The notes below the pieces were generated by a model. The model was not told where the DNA came from. It saw nothing but the letters and a program-made list of their open reading frames with translations, and ran no database searches. From the NCBI RefSeq assembly GCF_900188175.1, contig NZ_FZOQ01000007.1, forward strand, positions 124,001-188,000: a stretch of 64,000 bases of DNA, written 5' to 3'. Below, piece after piece: positions 26,029 to 35,774 of this stretch; position 1 is the stretch's first letter; every line of letters starts with the position of its first letter. This DNA is from Pontibacter ummariensis (lineage in GTDB: Bacteria; Bacteroidota; Bacteroidia; Cytophagales; Hymenobacteraceae). The translations under genes were made by a program, and so were the position numbers.

Positions 26029-27924
26029 TTAGTAGGCCCTCGCCAATTTATTCTCCATGAAGTTCATAAAGGCTCTGTTTACGACCCCTGTTCCCCCAGG
26101 CGTTGGGTAGTTACCTGTAAAGTACCAGTCGCCTTTGTGATTTGGACAAGCCTGGTGCAGATCTTCGATGCGCTGGTAAATCACCTCTACCTCTGCATTA
26201 ACACCTGGAGCCTTTACAATCTCCGATACCTTCGCGGATATTTCTTCTGCTGTAAAGAGATCATACAGTTCCTGCACATAGTTCTGCTCTTTAAAAGCCG
26301 GTGTGCCGGCCAGAGCAACGCACTTATCATACACTTCCTCCACTTTAAAGTAAAGGCCTCTGTCCTTCAAGAGCTCCAACAAGGCTCTAAAAGCGACGAA
26401 CTCTTTCATACGCGACATGTCAATGCCATAGCAATCCGGGTAACGGATCTGCGGTGCGCAGGAAACGATGATGATCTTCTTTGGCTCCAGCTTATCCAGC
26501 ATCTTGATGATGCTTTTCTCCAGCGTAGTTCCACGCACAATAGAGTCATCCAGCACCACCAACGTATCCACTCCCTTCTTTACTACCTCATAGGTTGTGT
26601 CATATACGTGCGTTACCAGGTCATCACGGCTGTCATTATCGCTAATAAAGGTACGCAGCTTCGCGTCTTTAATTACCAGCTTTTCAGCACGCGGCTTAAA
26701 CTGCAGGATCTCATCCAGCTGCTCCTCTGTCAGTTGCTGGTTCAGAATGGCTTTCTTACGGTACTCACGCAGGTGCTGCTCAATGCCCTTCATCATGCCC
26801 AGCCAGGAAGTCTCTGCTGTGTTCGGAATGTAGGAGAAAACCGTATTCTTCAGGTCGTAGTTAATTGCTTCCAGAATCTGTGGGCACAGCAGGCGGCCCA
26901 TGTTCTTACGCTCCTCATAGATCTCCGGGTCATTGCCTCTCGAGAAGTAGATACGCTCGAAGCTACAGGAAAGCTTTTCCCCTTGCGGCAGAATCTCTTT
27001 CATCTCTGGATTACCCGCTTTATCAATGATCAGGGCGTGTCCTGGTGTGATTGGCTTGATCTCGCTGTAATCGATGTCAAAGGCCGTCTTGATGGCCGGC
27101 TTCTCGGAAGCTACCACTACTATCTCGTCATCCGCATAGTAATAGGCCGGGCGAATGCCGTTCGGGTCGCGCACCACAAAAGAGGCACCATATCCCGTCA
27201 GGCCAACCATGGCATAACCGCCGTCAAAATCTTTACAGGCGCGCTTGAGTACGCGCTGCAGGTCCAACTCGCTTTCGATCAGCTGCGTGATCTCTTTGTT
27301 GGTATAGTTGCCTTTTTTAAACTCATCGAACAGCGCCTGGTTTTCCTCGTCCAGGAAATGTCCGATTTTTTCCAGCACCGTAATGGTGTCTGACTTATGC
27401 TTCGGATGCTGGCCCAATTCCAAAAGCTTTTGGAACTGCTCATCCACGTTAGTCATGTTAAAGTTACCGGCCACCGCCAGGCTGCGGCTGCGCCAGTTGT
27501 TCTCGCGCACCATCGGATGGCAGCTATCCACGCTATTTATACCGTGCGTGCCATAACGCAGGTGCCCCAGGTACACATCGCCCAGGAAAGGCATATTTTC
27601 CCACACCCACTCCGTATCGTCCGTCAGCTCCGGCTGGTTCTCCTTCAGGCGCTTGTACTCTTTGCCGATTTTGCCGAAGATGCTGTCAATGGCTCTTGTC
27701 TTCACCGAACGGAAGCGGCTGATATAATCGATGCCGGGCAGCGCGTTGATCTTGATACTGGCAACCCCGGCCCCGTCCTGGCCCCGGTTGTGCTGCTTCT
27801 GCATCAGCAGGTACAGCTTGTTGACACCGTACATGGGGGTGCCATACTTTTCTACGTAATAGCTGATCGGTTTTCTAAGCCTGATTAAGGCGATACCGCA
27901 TTCATGTTTTATAGCGTCGCTCAT
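26029..27924 (-). CDS. purF: Amidophosphoribosyltransferase (PurF family)
   Basis: 631 residues, longer than the ~470-510 of the classical enzyme. It catalyses the first step of purine synthesis, transferring glutamine amide nitrogen to PRPP. The N-terminal glutamine amidotransferase nucleophile is Cys9 ('HECGIAL'), so a short propeptide would have to be removed. The PRPP loop 'VVLDDSIVRGTT' is at 456-467. The extra length falls mainly in insertions between the two domains and at the C-terminus, a form common in Bacteroidota. It starts 13 bases after nuoN on the same strand, so it is probably the last gene of the nuo transcript. Confidence 0.9.
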   Translation of the reverse strand: MSDAIKHECGIALIRLRKPISYYVEKYGTPMYGVNKLYLLMQKQHNRGQDGAGVASIKINALPGIDYISRFRSVKTRAIDSIFGKIGKEYKRLKENQPELTDDTEWVWENMPFLGDVYLGHLRYGTHGINSVDSCHPMVRENNWRSRSLAVAGNFNMTNVDEQFQKLLELGQHPKHKSDTITVLEKIGHFLDEENQALFDEFKKGNYTNKEITQLIESELDLQRVLKRACKDFDGGYAMVGLTGYGASFVVRDPNGIRPAYYYADDEIVVVASEKPAIKTAFDIDYSEIKPITPGHALIIDKAGNPEMKEILPQGEKLSCSFERIYFSRGNDPEIYEERKNMGRLLCPQILEAINYDLKNTVFSYIPNTAETSWLGMMKGIEQHLREYRKKAILNQQLTEEQLDEILQFKPRAEKLVIKDAKLRTFISDNDSRDDLVTHVYDTTYEVVKKGVDTLVVLDDSIVRGTTLEKSIIKMLDKLEPKKIIIVSCAPQIRYPDCYGIDMSRMKEFVAFRALLELLKDRGLYFKVEEVYDKCVALAGTPAFKEQNYVQELYDLFTAEEISAKVSEIVKAPGVNAEVEVIYQRIEDLHQACPNHKGDWYFTGNYPTPGGTGVVNRAFMNFMENKLARAY

Positions 27925-27937
27925 GGGTGCTATTATA

Positions 27938-29443
27938 TTAATTTATCTGGGCCAGCAGTTGTTCGATCCAGTTTAGCAGCAGGTCGGGTTTAAAGAAAAA
28001 GACCAGCAGCGGCAAGGCGAACAGTACCAATAACAATTTATTCGACAGTGAAATAACTAAATTTTCTTCTCTAAAATTCCTTTTAAAGAAAAGGTTGTAC
28101 GGTATCTTGATATAATAAAATAGAGCCACCGCTGTGAGCAGAATACCAGTCGCTAACAACACGAGCAACAGGTTGTTTCCGCTAAGGGAATAGGCCTCCC
28201 ACACGTTGCTAAAGATGAGCAGCTTACCCATAAAACCGGCCAATGGCGGCAGGCCGGTAAGCGAGAGCAAATATAGTACTGCCATCACTCCAATAAAGGG
28301 ATAGGCCCGCCCCAAGCCGGCAAAGCCATCCAGCTTTGCTACCCCAAAGGCCTCCTCTGAAATTTGCAGGAACAGGAAAATACCGAAGTTCATGCACAAC
28401 AGCACAGTCAGGTAAAACAAGATACTCTGCGTATAATCTGCCCCGAAAGCCAACAAGCCTACCAACAGGAAGCCGGCATGCGACACAGAAGAAAAGGCCA
28501 GCAGCCTGCGCGGTGTCTTTTGCCAAAGTGCTGTAAAATTACCAATTGCTAGTGTTGCGATGGCCGCAATGCCTAAGAAAAATTGCACATCGGCAAAGAA
28601 AAGCGGGTCCGCAAAAGTGCCCACAAACCGTAGGATAACGACGATACCCGCAATCTTGGGCCCGGTAGAGAACAGGGCAACCACTGGCAAGGGAGCGCCC
28701 TGGTACACATCGGCCACCCAGAAATGAAAGGGAGCGGCGGCAATCTTAAAAAAGAAACCAGCAAACACCAGCACAGCCGCCACTGTAACCAGTAAGGTAT
28801 CAGCTTGCAGTAAAGCAGCGCCAAAGCCCTCTACGGCATAGTTCAGCGACCCTGTGAGGCCATAGAAAAAGGACATGCCATACAGCATTACGCCTGCCGA
28901 TAGAGCACCGTAGAGGATGTATTTCAGACCAGCCTCCACCGCTCTTTCCTCTGTCTTAAAGGTGAGGGTTAAGATATAAGAGGCAATAGACACGACTTCG
29001 ATAGCGACAAATACCATGAGCAGGTTCACCGACTTTGCCATGAGGTGAAGTCCTAAGACCAGCACCAGGATAAGCCCGTAGTACTCTCCGTGGCCATACC
29101 GAAGCTTCTCGAGTGACCTGTTCAGGAGTGATAATAAGAGGGTAAAGATTCCTGCCGCACAAAAAAGTATACCTGTATAGCGGGCAATTCCGTCAGACAG
29201 CAGTAAGTCCAGGAAAAAACCTTGCTGAAAAGTATAACCGCCAAGCACCTGAATCAGCAGGGCTGCAAACAAGCCCGTCAGTGCCAGCCAGGGCAGCAGG
29301 CTCTTAATAAGTGGAGACCTGAACAGATCGAGGGTAACCAGCAGCAGGAAGAAGGTGGCCAGCAGCAGTTCCGGCAGCAGATTACCTGCCCCTGCTACGA
29401 TAGCCTCAATTGTTTGGGATAAGTATGCTACCTGCTCGTTCAC
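27938..29443 (-). CDS. nuoN: NADH-quinone oxidoreductase subunit N
   Basis: 501 residues with about 14 membrane helices. One of the three antiporter-like proton-pumping subunits of complex I. The conserved proton-path lysines sit in 'TLTFKTEERAVEAGLKYILYG' (split here) and 'FKIAAAPFHFWVADVYQGAP', and 'AFSSVSHAGFLLVGL' is the third family motif. It starts immediately after the nuoM stop with no gap. Confidence 0.95.
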   Translation of the reverse strand: MNEQVAYLSQTIEAIVAGAGNLLPELLLATFFLLLVTLDLFRSPLIKSLLPWLALTGLFAALLIQVLGGYTFQQGFFLDLLLSDGIARYTGILFCAAGIFTLLLSLLNRSLEKLRYGHGEYYGLILVLVLGLHLMAKSVNLLMVFVAIEVVSIASYILTLTFKTEERAVEAGLKYILYGALSAGVMLYGMSFFYGLTGSLNYAVEGFGAALLQADTLLVTVAAVLVFAGFFFKIAAAPFHFWVADVYQGAPLPVVALFSTGPKIAGIVVILRFVGTFADPLFFADVQFFLGIAAIATLAIGNFTALWQKTPRRLLAFSSVSHAGFLLVGLLAFGADYTQSILFYLTVLLCMNFGIFLFLQISEEAFGVAKLDGFAGLGRAYPFIGVMAVLYLLSLTGLPPLAGFMGKLLIFSNVWEAYSLSGNNLLLVLLATGILLTAVALFYYIKIPYNLFFKRNFREENLVISLSNKLLLVLFALPLLVFFFKPDLLLNWIEQLLAQIN

Positions 29444-31186
29444 CTAACGAATCATGGATGATAAAACAAGCCTCAGCTGCTCCTGCCCTTGCTGTAGCAC
29501 TAACTCTGAAAAACCAGTAGCCGCCACCCCGACCTTATCCAGCAAGAGGTGCGGGAAAATGCCGAAAAGCAGGGCCAGCACAGCCAGGGGCACCAACATC
29601 AGGTACTCCCGGACAGTCAGGTCTTTAATAACTGCCTGCTCCCGCAGTTCTGGAAAGATCCAGTATTTGCCAAAGAACATGCGCTGCAAAGCCCACAGAT
29701 AGTAAGCAGCGGCCAATAATAAACCCAGGATGGCCACAATTGTCAGCCAGCGCGGCAGCATACCGGTCAGGTCCGGGGCGCTAAAACCTCCGACCAGCAC
29801 AAGTAATTCGGCAATAAAGCCAGAGAAGCCCGGCAGGCCAAGGGAGGCAAAGAAAGCGATTACCACAAAGGTGGTATAGGCAGGCATTACTCTGGCTAGT
29901 CCCCTAAAGTTCTGGATCATGCGGTTGTGGGCCCTGTCGTAAATAACGCCCACCACGAGGAAGAGCATGGCGGAAATGATGCCGTGGCTGAACATCATGT
30001 AAATGGCTCCGTTTACCCCCTCGGTTGTAAGGGAGGCTAAGCCCAGCAGCACAAAGCCCATATGCGATACCGAGGAGTAGGCGATCAGCTTCTTCAGGTC
30101 ATTCATGGCTAGCGCATTCAGAGCACCGTAAATGATTGACAACACGCCCAAACCTCCTACCAATACAGAGAAATACGTTCCTGCATCAGGGAAAACAGGA
30201 TACACAATACGAATCAGTCCGTAGCCCCCAACCTTCAAGAGCACAGCAGCCAGCAGTACAGAGACAGGCGTAGGGGCCTCCACGTGCGCATCCGGAAGCC
30301 AGGTATGTACGGGCACTGCAGGTACTTTGATCGCAAAGCCGGCAAAGAGCAGTAAAAAGGCGATAAAGCGAACCGGCAAATCCCACAGTTCTGCGCCAGA
30401 CAGCACGTGTAGCAGGCTGTCCGGTATAAAGTTCGCAGGCTCCATCATGGCAGGAATACTAAAGGTACGAACCAGATCAGCAGGGTTTATGACCTTCTGC
30501 TGGAGCATTTGCTGTACCTGTTGCACCACTTCGGCACTGGCAACTCCACGCTCTACTAAGCCCATCTGCCAGGCTGTGGCCAGCGGGTCTATCACAGAGG
30601 CATACAGCCCGATCATCACGACCAGGATGAAAAGAGAGCCCACCAGGGTATAGATAAAGAACTTGATCGCCGCGTATTCCCTGTTCGGACCACCCCAGAT
30701 ACCGATCAGAAAGTACATCGGCAGGAGCATGAACTCGAAGAAAAGGTAAAACAGGAAGAAGTCGAGGGCCAGGAAACAACCCATAACGCTGGTAAGCAGC
30801 AGGAGGTAAAGCAGAAAGTAGCCTTTTACGTTCCGGGTAATTGTCCAGGAGGAAATCACGCCGATAACACCTACAATCCCTGTTAGCAGTACCATACTCA
30901 CGCTGACACCATCTACCCCCAGAAAATACTGCACCTGAAAGTGCCCCAGGCTACCCAGGGAGAAACTGATCCAGTCGAGCTTCTCGACAAACTGGTAGCC
31001 CTCCTGCCCGTTCGCAAAAGCACTGCCGTTAAACTGTATATACAGCACCACCGCCAGGATCAACTGCGCCAGTGCCCCTAGTAAGGCAACTGTCTTAGCT
31101 GGCCTCTCAAGGCGCGTAGGCAGGAGCAGCACTACGAGTGCCGCAAGCAAGGGTGTAAAGATTAAACTAGTTAAGATCAGGTTCAT
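29444..31186 (-). CDS. nuoM: NADH-quinone oxidoreductase subunit M
   Basis: 580 residues, antiporter-like proton-pumping subunit of the complex I membrane arm. Motifs: 'FLFYLFFEFMLLPMYFLIG' with the key Glu, 'AVPVHTWLPDAHVEAPTPVS', and 'IAYSSVSHMGFVLLGL'. A possible own -7 box TAAGTTTG is at 31306-31313 on the minus strand without a clear -33, so an internal promoter is possible but weakly supported. A 130-base gap separates it from nuoL. Confidence 0.95.
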   Translation of the reverse strand: MNLILTSLIFTPLLAALVVLLLPTRLERPAKTVALLGALAQLILAVVLYIQFNGSAFANGQEGYQFVEKLDWISFSLGSLGHFQVQYFLGVDGVSVSMVLLTGIVGVIGVISSWTITRNVKGYFLLYLLLLTSVMGCFLALDFFLFYLFFEFMLLPMYFLIGIWGGPNREYAAIKFFIYTLVGSLFILVVMIGLYASVIDPLATAWQMGLVERGVASAEVVQQVQQMLQQKVINPADLVRTFSIPAMMEPANFIPDSLLHVLSGAELWDLPVRFIAFLLLFAGFAIKVPAVPVHTWLPDAHVEAPTPVSVLLAAVLLKVGGYGLIRIVYPVFPDAGTYFSVLVGGLGVLSIIYGALNALAMNDLKKLIAYSSVSHMGFVLLGLASLTTEGVNGAIYMMFSHGIISAMLFLVVGVIYDRAHNRMIQNFRGLARVMPAYTTFVVIAFFASLGLPGFSGFIAELLVLVGGFSAPDLTGMLPRWLTIVAILGLLLAAAYYLWALQRMFFGKYWIFPELREQAVIKDLTVREYLMLVPLAVLALLFGIFPHLLLDKVGVAATGFSELVLQQGQEQLRLVLSSMIR

Positions 31187-31316
31187 CTAGTGTTGTCAGA
31201 CACGAAGCCTTCCGCTTTGTCATCAAGTGTAGGAAAGACCACTGTCGCTCCTGCGCAAGATTCCGATTTCAGGTCTCCTGTTTGAGGCCTTTAAAATTTG
31301 AATTGCAAACTTAATA

Positions 31317-33503
31317 TCAAAACAGGACGATGTATAGTATAATCAAAATAAATCCGAAAAGAGAGTATGCATAATAAGACTGCACCTTCCCATTCTGTAG
31401 CAGGCGACCGAAGCTACCCAGCAATTTAGAAAGGGCTCCCAGCAGCCAGACGACACCATCCACTGCCCAGCGGTCAAACCAGGCCACCACCTTCGAAAAG
31501 ACCACGAGGGCTTTGCTGCCGTTGTTCAAGGTATAGTCAATTACCCGTTTATCTACCCGATACAAGCCCCTGGCTAGTGCCAGTGCTGGCATCACGAAGA
31601 AAGATTGGGAGACCTCATCCAGATAGAAGTGATGATAAGAGAACTTTTCCAGCCTGCTATCCGCTTGCTCCTGTAACAGCGCCTCACTGCTCTTTTTCCT
31701 GTACTTACTTACCGCAAGCGCAATACCTGCCACTCCCAGCACTGCTGATGTTACACCAATAACAAGGTGTACGGTGTGGTTGGTCTCGTCCTGCAAGGCG
31801 ATCGCCTGCAGCAGGCCAGATGCCAGGAACACAGCGTATGCATTGCCCGTTTCTAAATTGATTCCATCCATTAACCAGCTATCGCCAAAGCTCAAGGGGT
31901 TAAGCGAGAAAAAGACACCTAAGGAAAGGATACCCAACACTACAACAGGCAGCGCCATCACAGTTTCCAGTTCCTTCCCCGCCTTCAGGCGCAGTGCCTT
32001 CACATCGAATGGCAACCTGAAACTCCCGAAGAAGATGAACCACATGTGCCGGGCCATGTAAAAAGCCGTGAGTAACACCACCGTAAACCCAAGAATGGGT
32101 ACAATAAAATAAAGGCTGCTCCCAGTTGCGCTCATCGTCTGCGCCCAGGCCCAACTCCCCGACAGGATAGCGTCTTTCGATAAAAAGCCCGAGAAAAAGG
32201 GCAGACCGATCAGTGCAGCCGCTGCAACCAGATAGGTATAAAAGGTCAGCGGTAAGGCTTTTCGGAGCCCACCCATATAGCGGATGTCCTGCGCGTCGAT
32301 ATGCTCCGGTTGATGCGTATGGTGCAGCCCCCGGTGCATGGCGTGAATGATAATGCCGGCGTTCAGGAAGAGGGCCGCTTTAAAGAAAGCATGGGTGGTC
32401 AGGTGAAAGAGAGAAGCATCATAGGCTCCTACCCCCATGCCCATTACCATGTACCCTAGCTGGGAGATGGTAGAGAAAGCAAGTACCGCCTTCACATCGT
32501 ACTGGGTAAGGGCTGCCAAAGCACCAAGCAAGGCGGTTACAGCTCCAATGATAGCAATAATAGTAAGGGCATCAACGGTAAAGAAGGCATAGCACCGGGC
32601 TAGCAAGTAGACGCCGGCCGCCACCATCGTGGCGGCATGTATTAGCGACGACACAGGTGTGGGGCCCTGCATAGCATCCGGCAACCAGACCTGCAGCGGG
32701 AACTGCGCTGATTTTCCCACACAACCCATAAACAGCCCGAGGCCTGCCAAGGTCAGCAGTAGTGGGCTTAAAGCCACCAGCCATGGTTGGCCGTTGAACA
32801 GATAACTCACTACGAAGTCACCGCTCGTCCAGCTCCCCATGCTGATCAGGGCGCGTAAGGCTTCCAAGTCAAACGTGCGGAAATAGGTGTAAAAAGTGAA
32901 AAGCCCCAGGAGCAGGCCTATGTCTCCTACCCTGTTTACCAGAAATGCTTTTTTATTGGCTGCTACGGCAGCAGGCTTCTCGTACCAGAAACCAATTAAC
33001 AAGTAAGAAGAAAAGCCTACCAGTTCCCAGAACATGAAAAGCAGCAGGAGGTTATCCACCAGCACAATGCCCAGCATGCTAAAGGTAAATAGCCCCAGAT
33101 AGGCGAAATAGCGGCTATAGCCTTCGTCGCCGTGCATGTAGCCTACAGAAAACAGCTGCACCAGCATAGAGATAAAGGTCACGATCACTAGCATCAGCAC
33201 CGTCAGGTTGTCCAGCAGGATACCAGCCGTGAAATTTGTGACCGTACCAGTAAGCGTAGGTAAGCTAAACCAGGTAACGCGGCTATGATAGGTGGCGGTG
33301 TTCCAGGTTTCGGTGAACAGCCAAACGGAAAGGGCAAAAGCCAGCGCAGTAATACTTATTCCGAACCAATCCCCCTTACGAGGCAGGTGCTTGCCTGCCA
33401 GGAACAACACCAGAAAGCCCAGTAGCGGCAGCAACAACACAACTAATGCGGTTGTAGTTTGGGGAGTGCCTGCCAAAGGCTGTAACAAATCGGATAGCTC
33501 CAA
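31317..33503 (-). CDS. nuoL: NADH-quinone oxidoreductase subunit L
   Basis: 728 residues, the distal antiporter-like subunit of complex I with the long lateral helix near the C-terminus. Motifs: 'FMFWELVGFSSYLLIGFWY' with the key Glu, 'GKSAQFPLQVWLPDAMQGP', 'AFSTISQLGYMVMGMG', and the final membrane helix at the C-terminus. Somewhat longer than the ~610-residue E. coli protein, the extra being between the last core helices and the lateral helix. A TAACTTTG -7-like box at 33551-33558 (minus) precedes it, without a clear -33. Confidence 0.95.
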   Translation of the reverse strand: MELSDLLQPLAGTPQTTTALVVLLLPLLGFLVLFLAGKHLPRKGDWFGISITALAFALSVWLFTETWNTATYHSRVTWFSLPTLTGTVTNFTAGILLDNLTVLMLVIVTFISMLVQLFSVGYMHGDEGYSRYFAYLGLFTFSMLGIVLVDNLLLLFMFWELVGFSSYLLIGFWYEKPAAVAANKKAFLVNRVGDIGLLLGLFTFYTYFRTFDLEALRALISMGSWTSGDFVVSYLFNGQPWLVALSPLLLTLAGLGLFMGCVGKSAQFPLQVWLPDAMQGPTPVSSLIHAATMVAAGVYLLARCYAFFTVDALTIIAIIGAVTALLGALAALTQYDVKAVLAFSTISQLGYMVMGMGVGAYDASLFHLTTHAFFKAALFLNAGIIIHAMHRGLHHTHQPEHIDAQDIRYMGGLRKALPLTFYTYLVAAAALIGLPFFSGFLSKDAILSGSWAWAQTMSATGSSLYFIVPILGFTVVLLTAFYMARHMWFIFFGSFRLPFDVKALRLKAGKELETVMALPVVVLGILSLGVFFSLNPLSFGDSWLMDGINLETGNAYAVFLASGLLQAIALQDETNHTVHLVIGVTSAVLGVAGIALAVSKYRKKSSEALLQEQADSRLEKFSYHHFYLDEVSQSFFVMPALALARGLYRVDKRVIDYTLNNGSKALVVFSKVVAWFDRWAVDGVVWLLGALSKLLGSFGRLLQNGKVQSYYAYSLFGFILIILYIVLF

Positions 33504-33632
33504 GGCGTTGTTCGTTTCGGTTTAGAAGTGTAAGGCTATTTACCAGCAGCCAAAGTTAAGGAGAAAGGTTTAGTTTTTACACTATTAGGATAACACAGGC
33601 CCTCATTTCGCAAAGACAAGAAGATAACAGTA

Positions 33633-33947
33633 CTACTTGTTATCAGCACTCACCACCTCATTCACGTGGGCTGTTTTAAAGTACTGATACACGCGCAGCA
33701 CAATGGCCAAGGCCACCGCAGCCTCCGCCGCAGCCACTACGATCACAAAAAGTGAAAATAGCTGCCCTTGCAACAACGCGGGGTCATGGCGGCTAAAGGC
33801 TACCAGGTTCAGGTTGGCTGCGTTAAAGATAAGTTCTATGCCCATCAGCACGACGACCGCATGGCGCTTGCTGATGACGGCAAACACCCCGATACTAAAA
33901 AGAAGGGCACTAAGCAGCAGAATATGCTCTAACGGAATCTGTTCCAT
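33633..33947 (-). CDS. nuoK: NADH-quinone oxidoreductase subunit K
   Basis: 104 residues with three membrane helices. The two proton-path glutamates are visible in 'MGIELIFNAANLNLVAF' and 'VVAAAEAAVALAIVL'. Two bases separate it from nuoJ. Confidence 0.95.
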   Translation of the reverse strand: MEQIPLEHILLLSALLFSIGVFAVISKRHAVVVLMGIELIFNAANLNLVAFSRHDPALLQGQLFSLFVIVVAAAEAAVALAIVLRVYQYFKTAHVNEVVSADNK

Positions 33948-33949
33948 CG

Positions 33950-34462
33950 CTACAACTCTTGTTTATCTGTGGCAATATAGGCGGCCCCCATCAGGGCGAT
34001 CAGTAATAACAGGGAGACTACCTCAAAGGGCACCACAACGTCTGTCATGAGTTTGATGCCTATCATTTGCACTGTGCTTTTTTGCCAGCCCAGCACATCA
34101 GTTTCAGCTGCGAGTAGCCAGGGCAAGGAACTGATGTTAGCTTTTAATATGGTGTAGCAAAGTCCTACCCCTACTAGTCCGGCCACTAAAGTTCCCCATA
34201 TTTTGTTTACACTCTCCGACCGTACGGACTTGTCCTGCACCCGGCTACTGAGCATGATCCCAAACAGAATCAGCACCAGTACCCCGCCTACGTACACCAT
34301 CAGCTGTGTCACGGCCACAAAGTCAGCGTACAGGAGCACGTAAATGCCAGCTATGCTTAGTAACGTGACTAGCAGTGAAAAGCCGGCATACAGTAGGTTG
34401 CGCGTCAGCACCATGTAAGCTCCGGAAAGCACCGCCAAAGCGGCGAAGAGGTAGAAGAGCAT
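33950..34462 (-). CDS. nuoJ: NADH-quinone oxidoreductase subunit J
   Basis: 170 residues with five predicted membrane helices. The family's third helix shows as 'DFVAVTQLMVYVGGVLVLILF', which contains the pi-bulge coupled to quinone reduction in studied complexes. It begins 4 bases after the stop of a small unknown membrane gene that normally is not part of nuo operons. Confidence 0.94.
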   Translation of the reverse strand: MLFYLFAALAVLSGAYMVLTRNLLYAGFSLLVTLLSIAGIYVLLYADFVAVTQLMVYVGGVLVLILFGIMLSSRVQDKSVRSESVNKIWGTLVAGLVGVGLCYTILKANISSLPWLLAAETDVLGWQKSTVQMIGIKLMTDVVVPFEVVSLLLLIALMGAAYIATDKQEL

Positions 34463-34466
34463 ATGT

Positions 34467-34886
34467 TTATCTTTTATCTATGCCTTTTTTATCGATGAGC
34501 ACTCTGTCTCCGATTCTATAATAAATTGTATCGCCTTTTTGAACCGCCACAAGTGTATCTCCCGAAACAGTAACCGTATCAATATCTTGTGGCTGAGTTA
34601 CTTTGGGCTTTGCACTTCCCTCTTCCATCCTCATCAGATAGCCCACACACAAACCTAGTCCCACAAGGTGAATCAGCAAGGGATACAGGCCTTCCGTGTC
34701 GCTAATAAGCCGATACAGTTCGTACAGCAACCACAGAATGGATGCACTAAAGAAAGCGGCCAGCACATATTGGTGACTTGTGTTCGCCTCTAAGGCGTCC
34801 CACCCATGGCTGATAGAGAAGAGAATAAACAATATTTCCAGCGCATAGAACATGACAACTTGAAGGACGCCGGCGGTTCGTTTCAT
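34467..34886 (-). CDS. Unknown membrane protein inside the nuo cluster (139 aa)
   Basis: I do not recognise this protein. From the ATG at 34886 it has three hydrophobic segments (about 8-25, 37-57 and 68-84) and a hydrophilic C-terminal tail of ~50 residues rich in Asp, Thr and Val ('VTVSGDTLVAVQKGDTIYY'). A longer start at 34922 would overlap the preceding small gene by 26 bases. It is tightly packed: 10 bases after that gene and 4 bases before nuoJ, so it is translated from the nuo message. An accessory or assembly role for complex I is a guess from position only. Confidence 0.7.
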   Translation of the reverse strand: MKRTAGVLQVVMFYALEILFILFSISHGWDALEANTSHQYVLAAFFSASILWLLYELYRLISDTEGLYPLLIHLVGLGLCVGYLMRMEEGSAKPKVTQPQDIDTVTVSGDTLVAVQKGDTIYYRIGDRVLIDKKGIDKR

Positions 34887-34896
34887 AAGCTTTGGC

Positions 34897-35076
34897 TTAA
34901 CCTTTACTTCTGCCCCCTCCAATAACCCCCATTACTCCTCCCAAGGATAACACTAGCCCTCCAAAGAAAAGAACAGAGGAAATTGGGTGGCCAAGCGTGG
35001 TGCCGTAGCCATAACCCAAGAGAAGCCAACCCAAGGCTATAACGAGTAATGAAAGTATGATCTTTGCAGCCTGCAC
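34897..35076 (-). CDS. Unknown small membrane protein inside the nuo cluster (59 aa)
   Basis: I do not recognise it. The reading frame is open into nuoI, but a GTG at 35076, one base after the nuoI stop, is the natural start. It encodes two hydrophobic segments ('KIILSLLVIALGWLLLGYGYG' region, split here, and 'VLFFGGLVLSLGGVMGVIGG') with a short turn, ending 'GGRSKG'. Its gap to the next small gene is 10 bases. The tight spacing on both sides supports it being a real gene despite its size. Confidence 0.6.
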   Translation of the reverse strand: MQAAKIILSLLVIALGWLLLGYGYGTTLGHPISSVLFFGGLVLSLGGVMGVIGGGRSKG

Positions 35077-35077
35077 C

Positions 35078-35686
35078 CTACTTGTTACTCTTTCGGGCCG
35101 CCAGTGCAGCCGCTTTTGCCGCTGCCATTTCTTCCTGCTGTTTGGCAAACATTTGCTTCTTTTCCTCTGCCTGTTCCGGCGTTAGGTCCGTGAAGTGGTA
35201 CACCATGTTTTTGATGTCTACTTCGCTAAAATCATACACGGGCGTCATCGTCAGGCAATCAGTAGGGCAAACTGTTGTGCAGAGGCCGCAGTAGCAGCAC
35301 TTGGCCATGTCGATATCAAAGGTTGGCGCATAAAGGCGCTTCTTCGTTCCGTCTGAGGTGGTACCGATATCCTCTGTTGCCTTCACGGACTCAATGGTAA
35401 TACAGTTCACAGGACACACCTTCGCACAAAGGTCGCAGACAATGCAGTCATCGATCTCATTATGCAGCCGGTAGCGGCCATTATCCGGTACAGGAATAGC
35501 CTCATAGGGGTATTTAAGCGTAACAAGGCCATCCTTTTGCTTAAAATAATTCTCATCCGACACGTACTCCGGCGTGCGTCGGTTTCCGGCTTTGAGAAAA
35601 TGGCTCCATGTCAGGCTCAGTCCGCTCCCCAGCGACTTCACGACATCCCAGAAGCCTGTTTTATGTTTTACAGCAGTTCTCTCCAT
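35078..35686 (-). CDS. nuoI: NADH-quinone oxidoreductase subunit I
   Basis: 202 residues. A peripheral-arm subunit that carries two 4Fe-4S clusters passing electrons towards quinone. Two ferredoxin motifs are visible: 'CIVCDLCAKVCP' and 'CCYCGLCTTVCP', each followed by its fourth Cys-Pro. A charged, Ala/Lys-rich tail of ~35 residues extends past the usual end. The ATG at 35686 is preferred to one nine codons upstream because it fits the family N-terminus. Confidence 0.95.
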   Translation of the reverse strand: MERTAVKHKTGFWDVVKSLGSGLSLTWSHFLKAGNRRTPEYVSDENYFKQKDGLVTLKYPYEAIPVPDNGRYRLHNEIDDCIVCDLCAKVCPVNCITIESVKATEDIGTTSDGTKKRLYAPTFDIDMAKCCYCGLCTTVCPTDCLTMTPVYDFSEVDIKNMVYHFTDLTPEQAEEKKQMFAKQQEEMAAAKAAALAARKSNK

Positions 35687-35774
35687 TTTAAAAGGACATA
35701 AGATATAAGACAAAGGACTTTCCCTACTACTGCTTGCCCTCCATTAAGAACAAGTCTTTCGTCTTACGTCTACA

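Noticed and set aside
25993..27393. 466-codon plus-strand open frame
   Set aside because: It lies fully antisense to purF, whose motifs and codon use are convincing. The translated product has no recognisable domain and a composition typical of a complementary frame.
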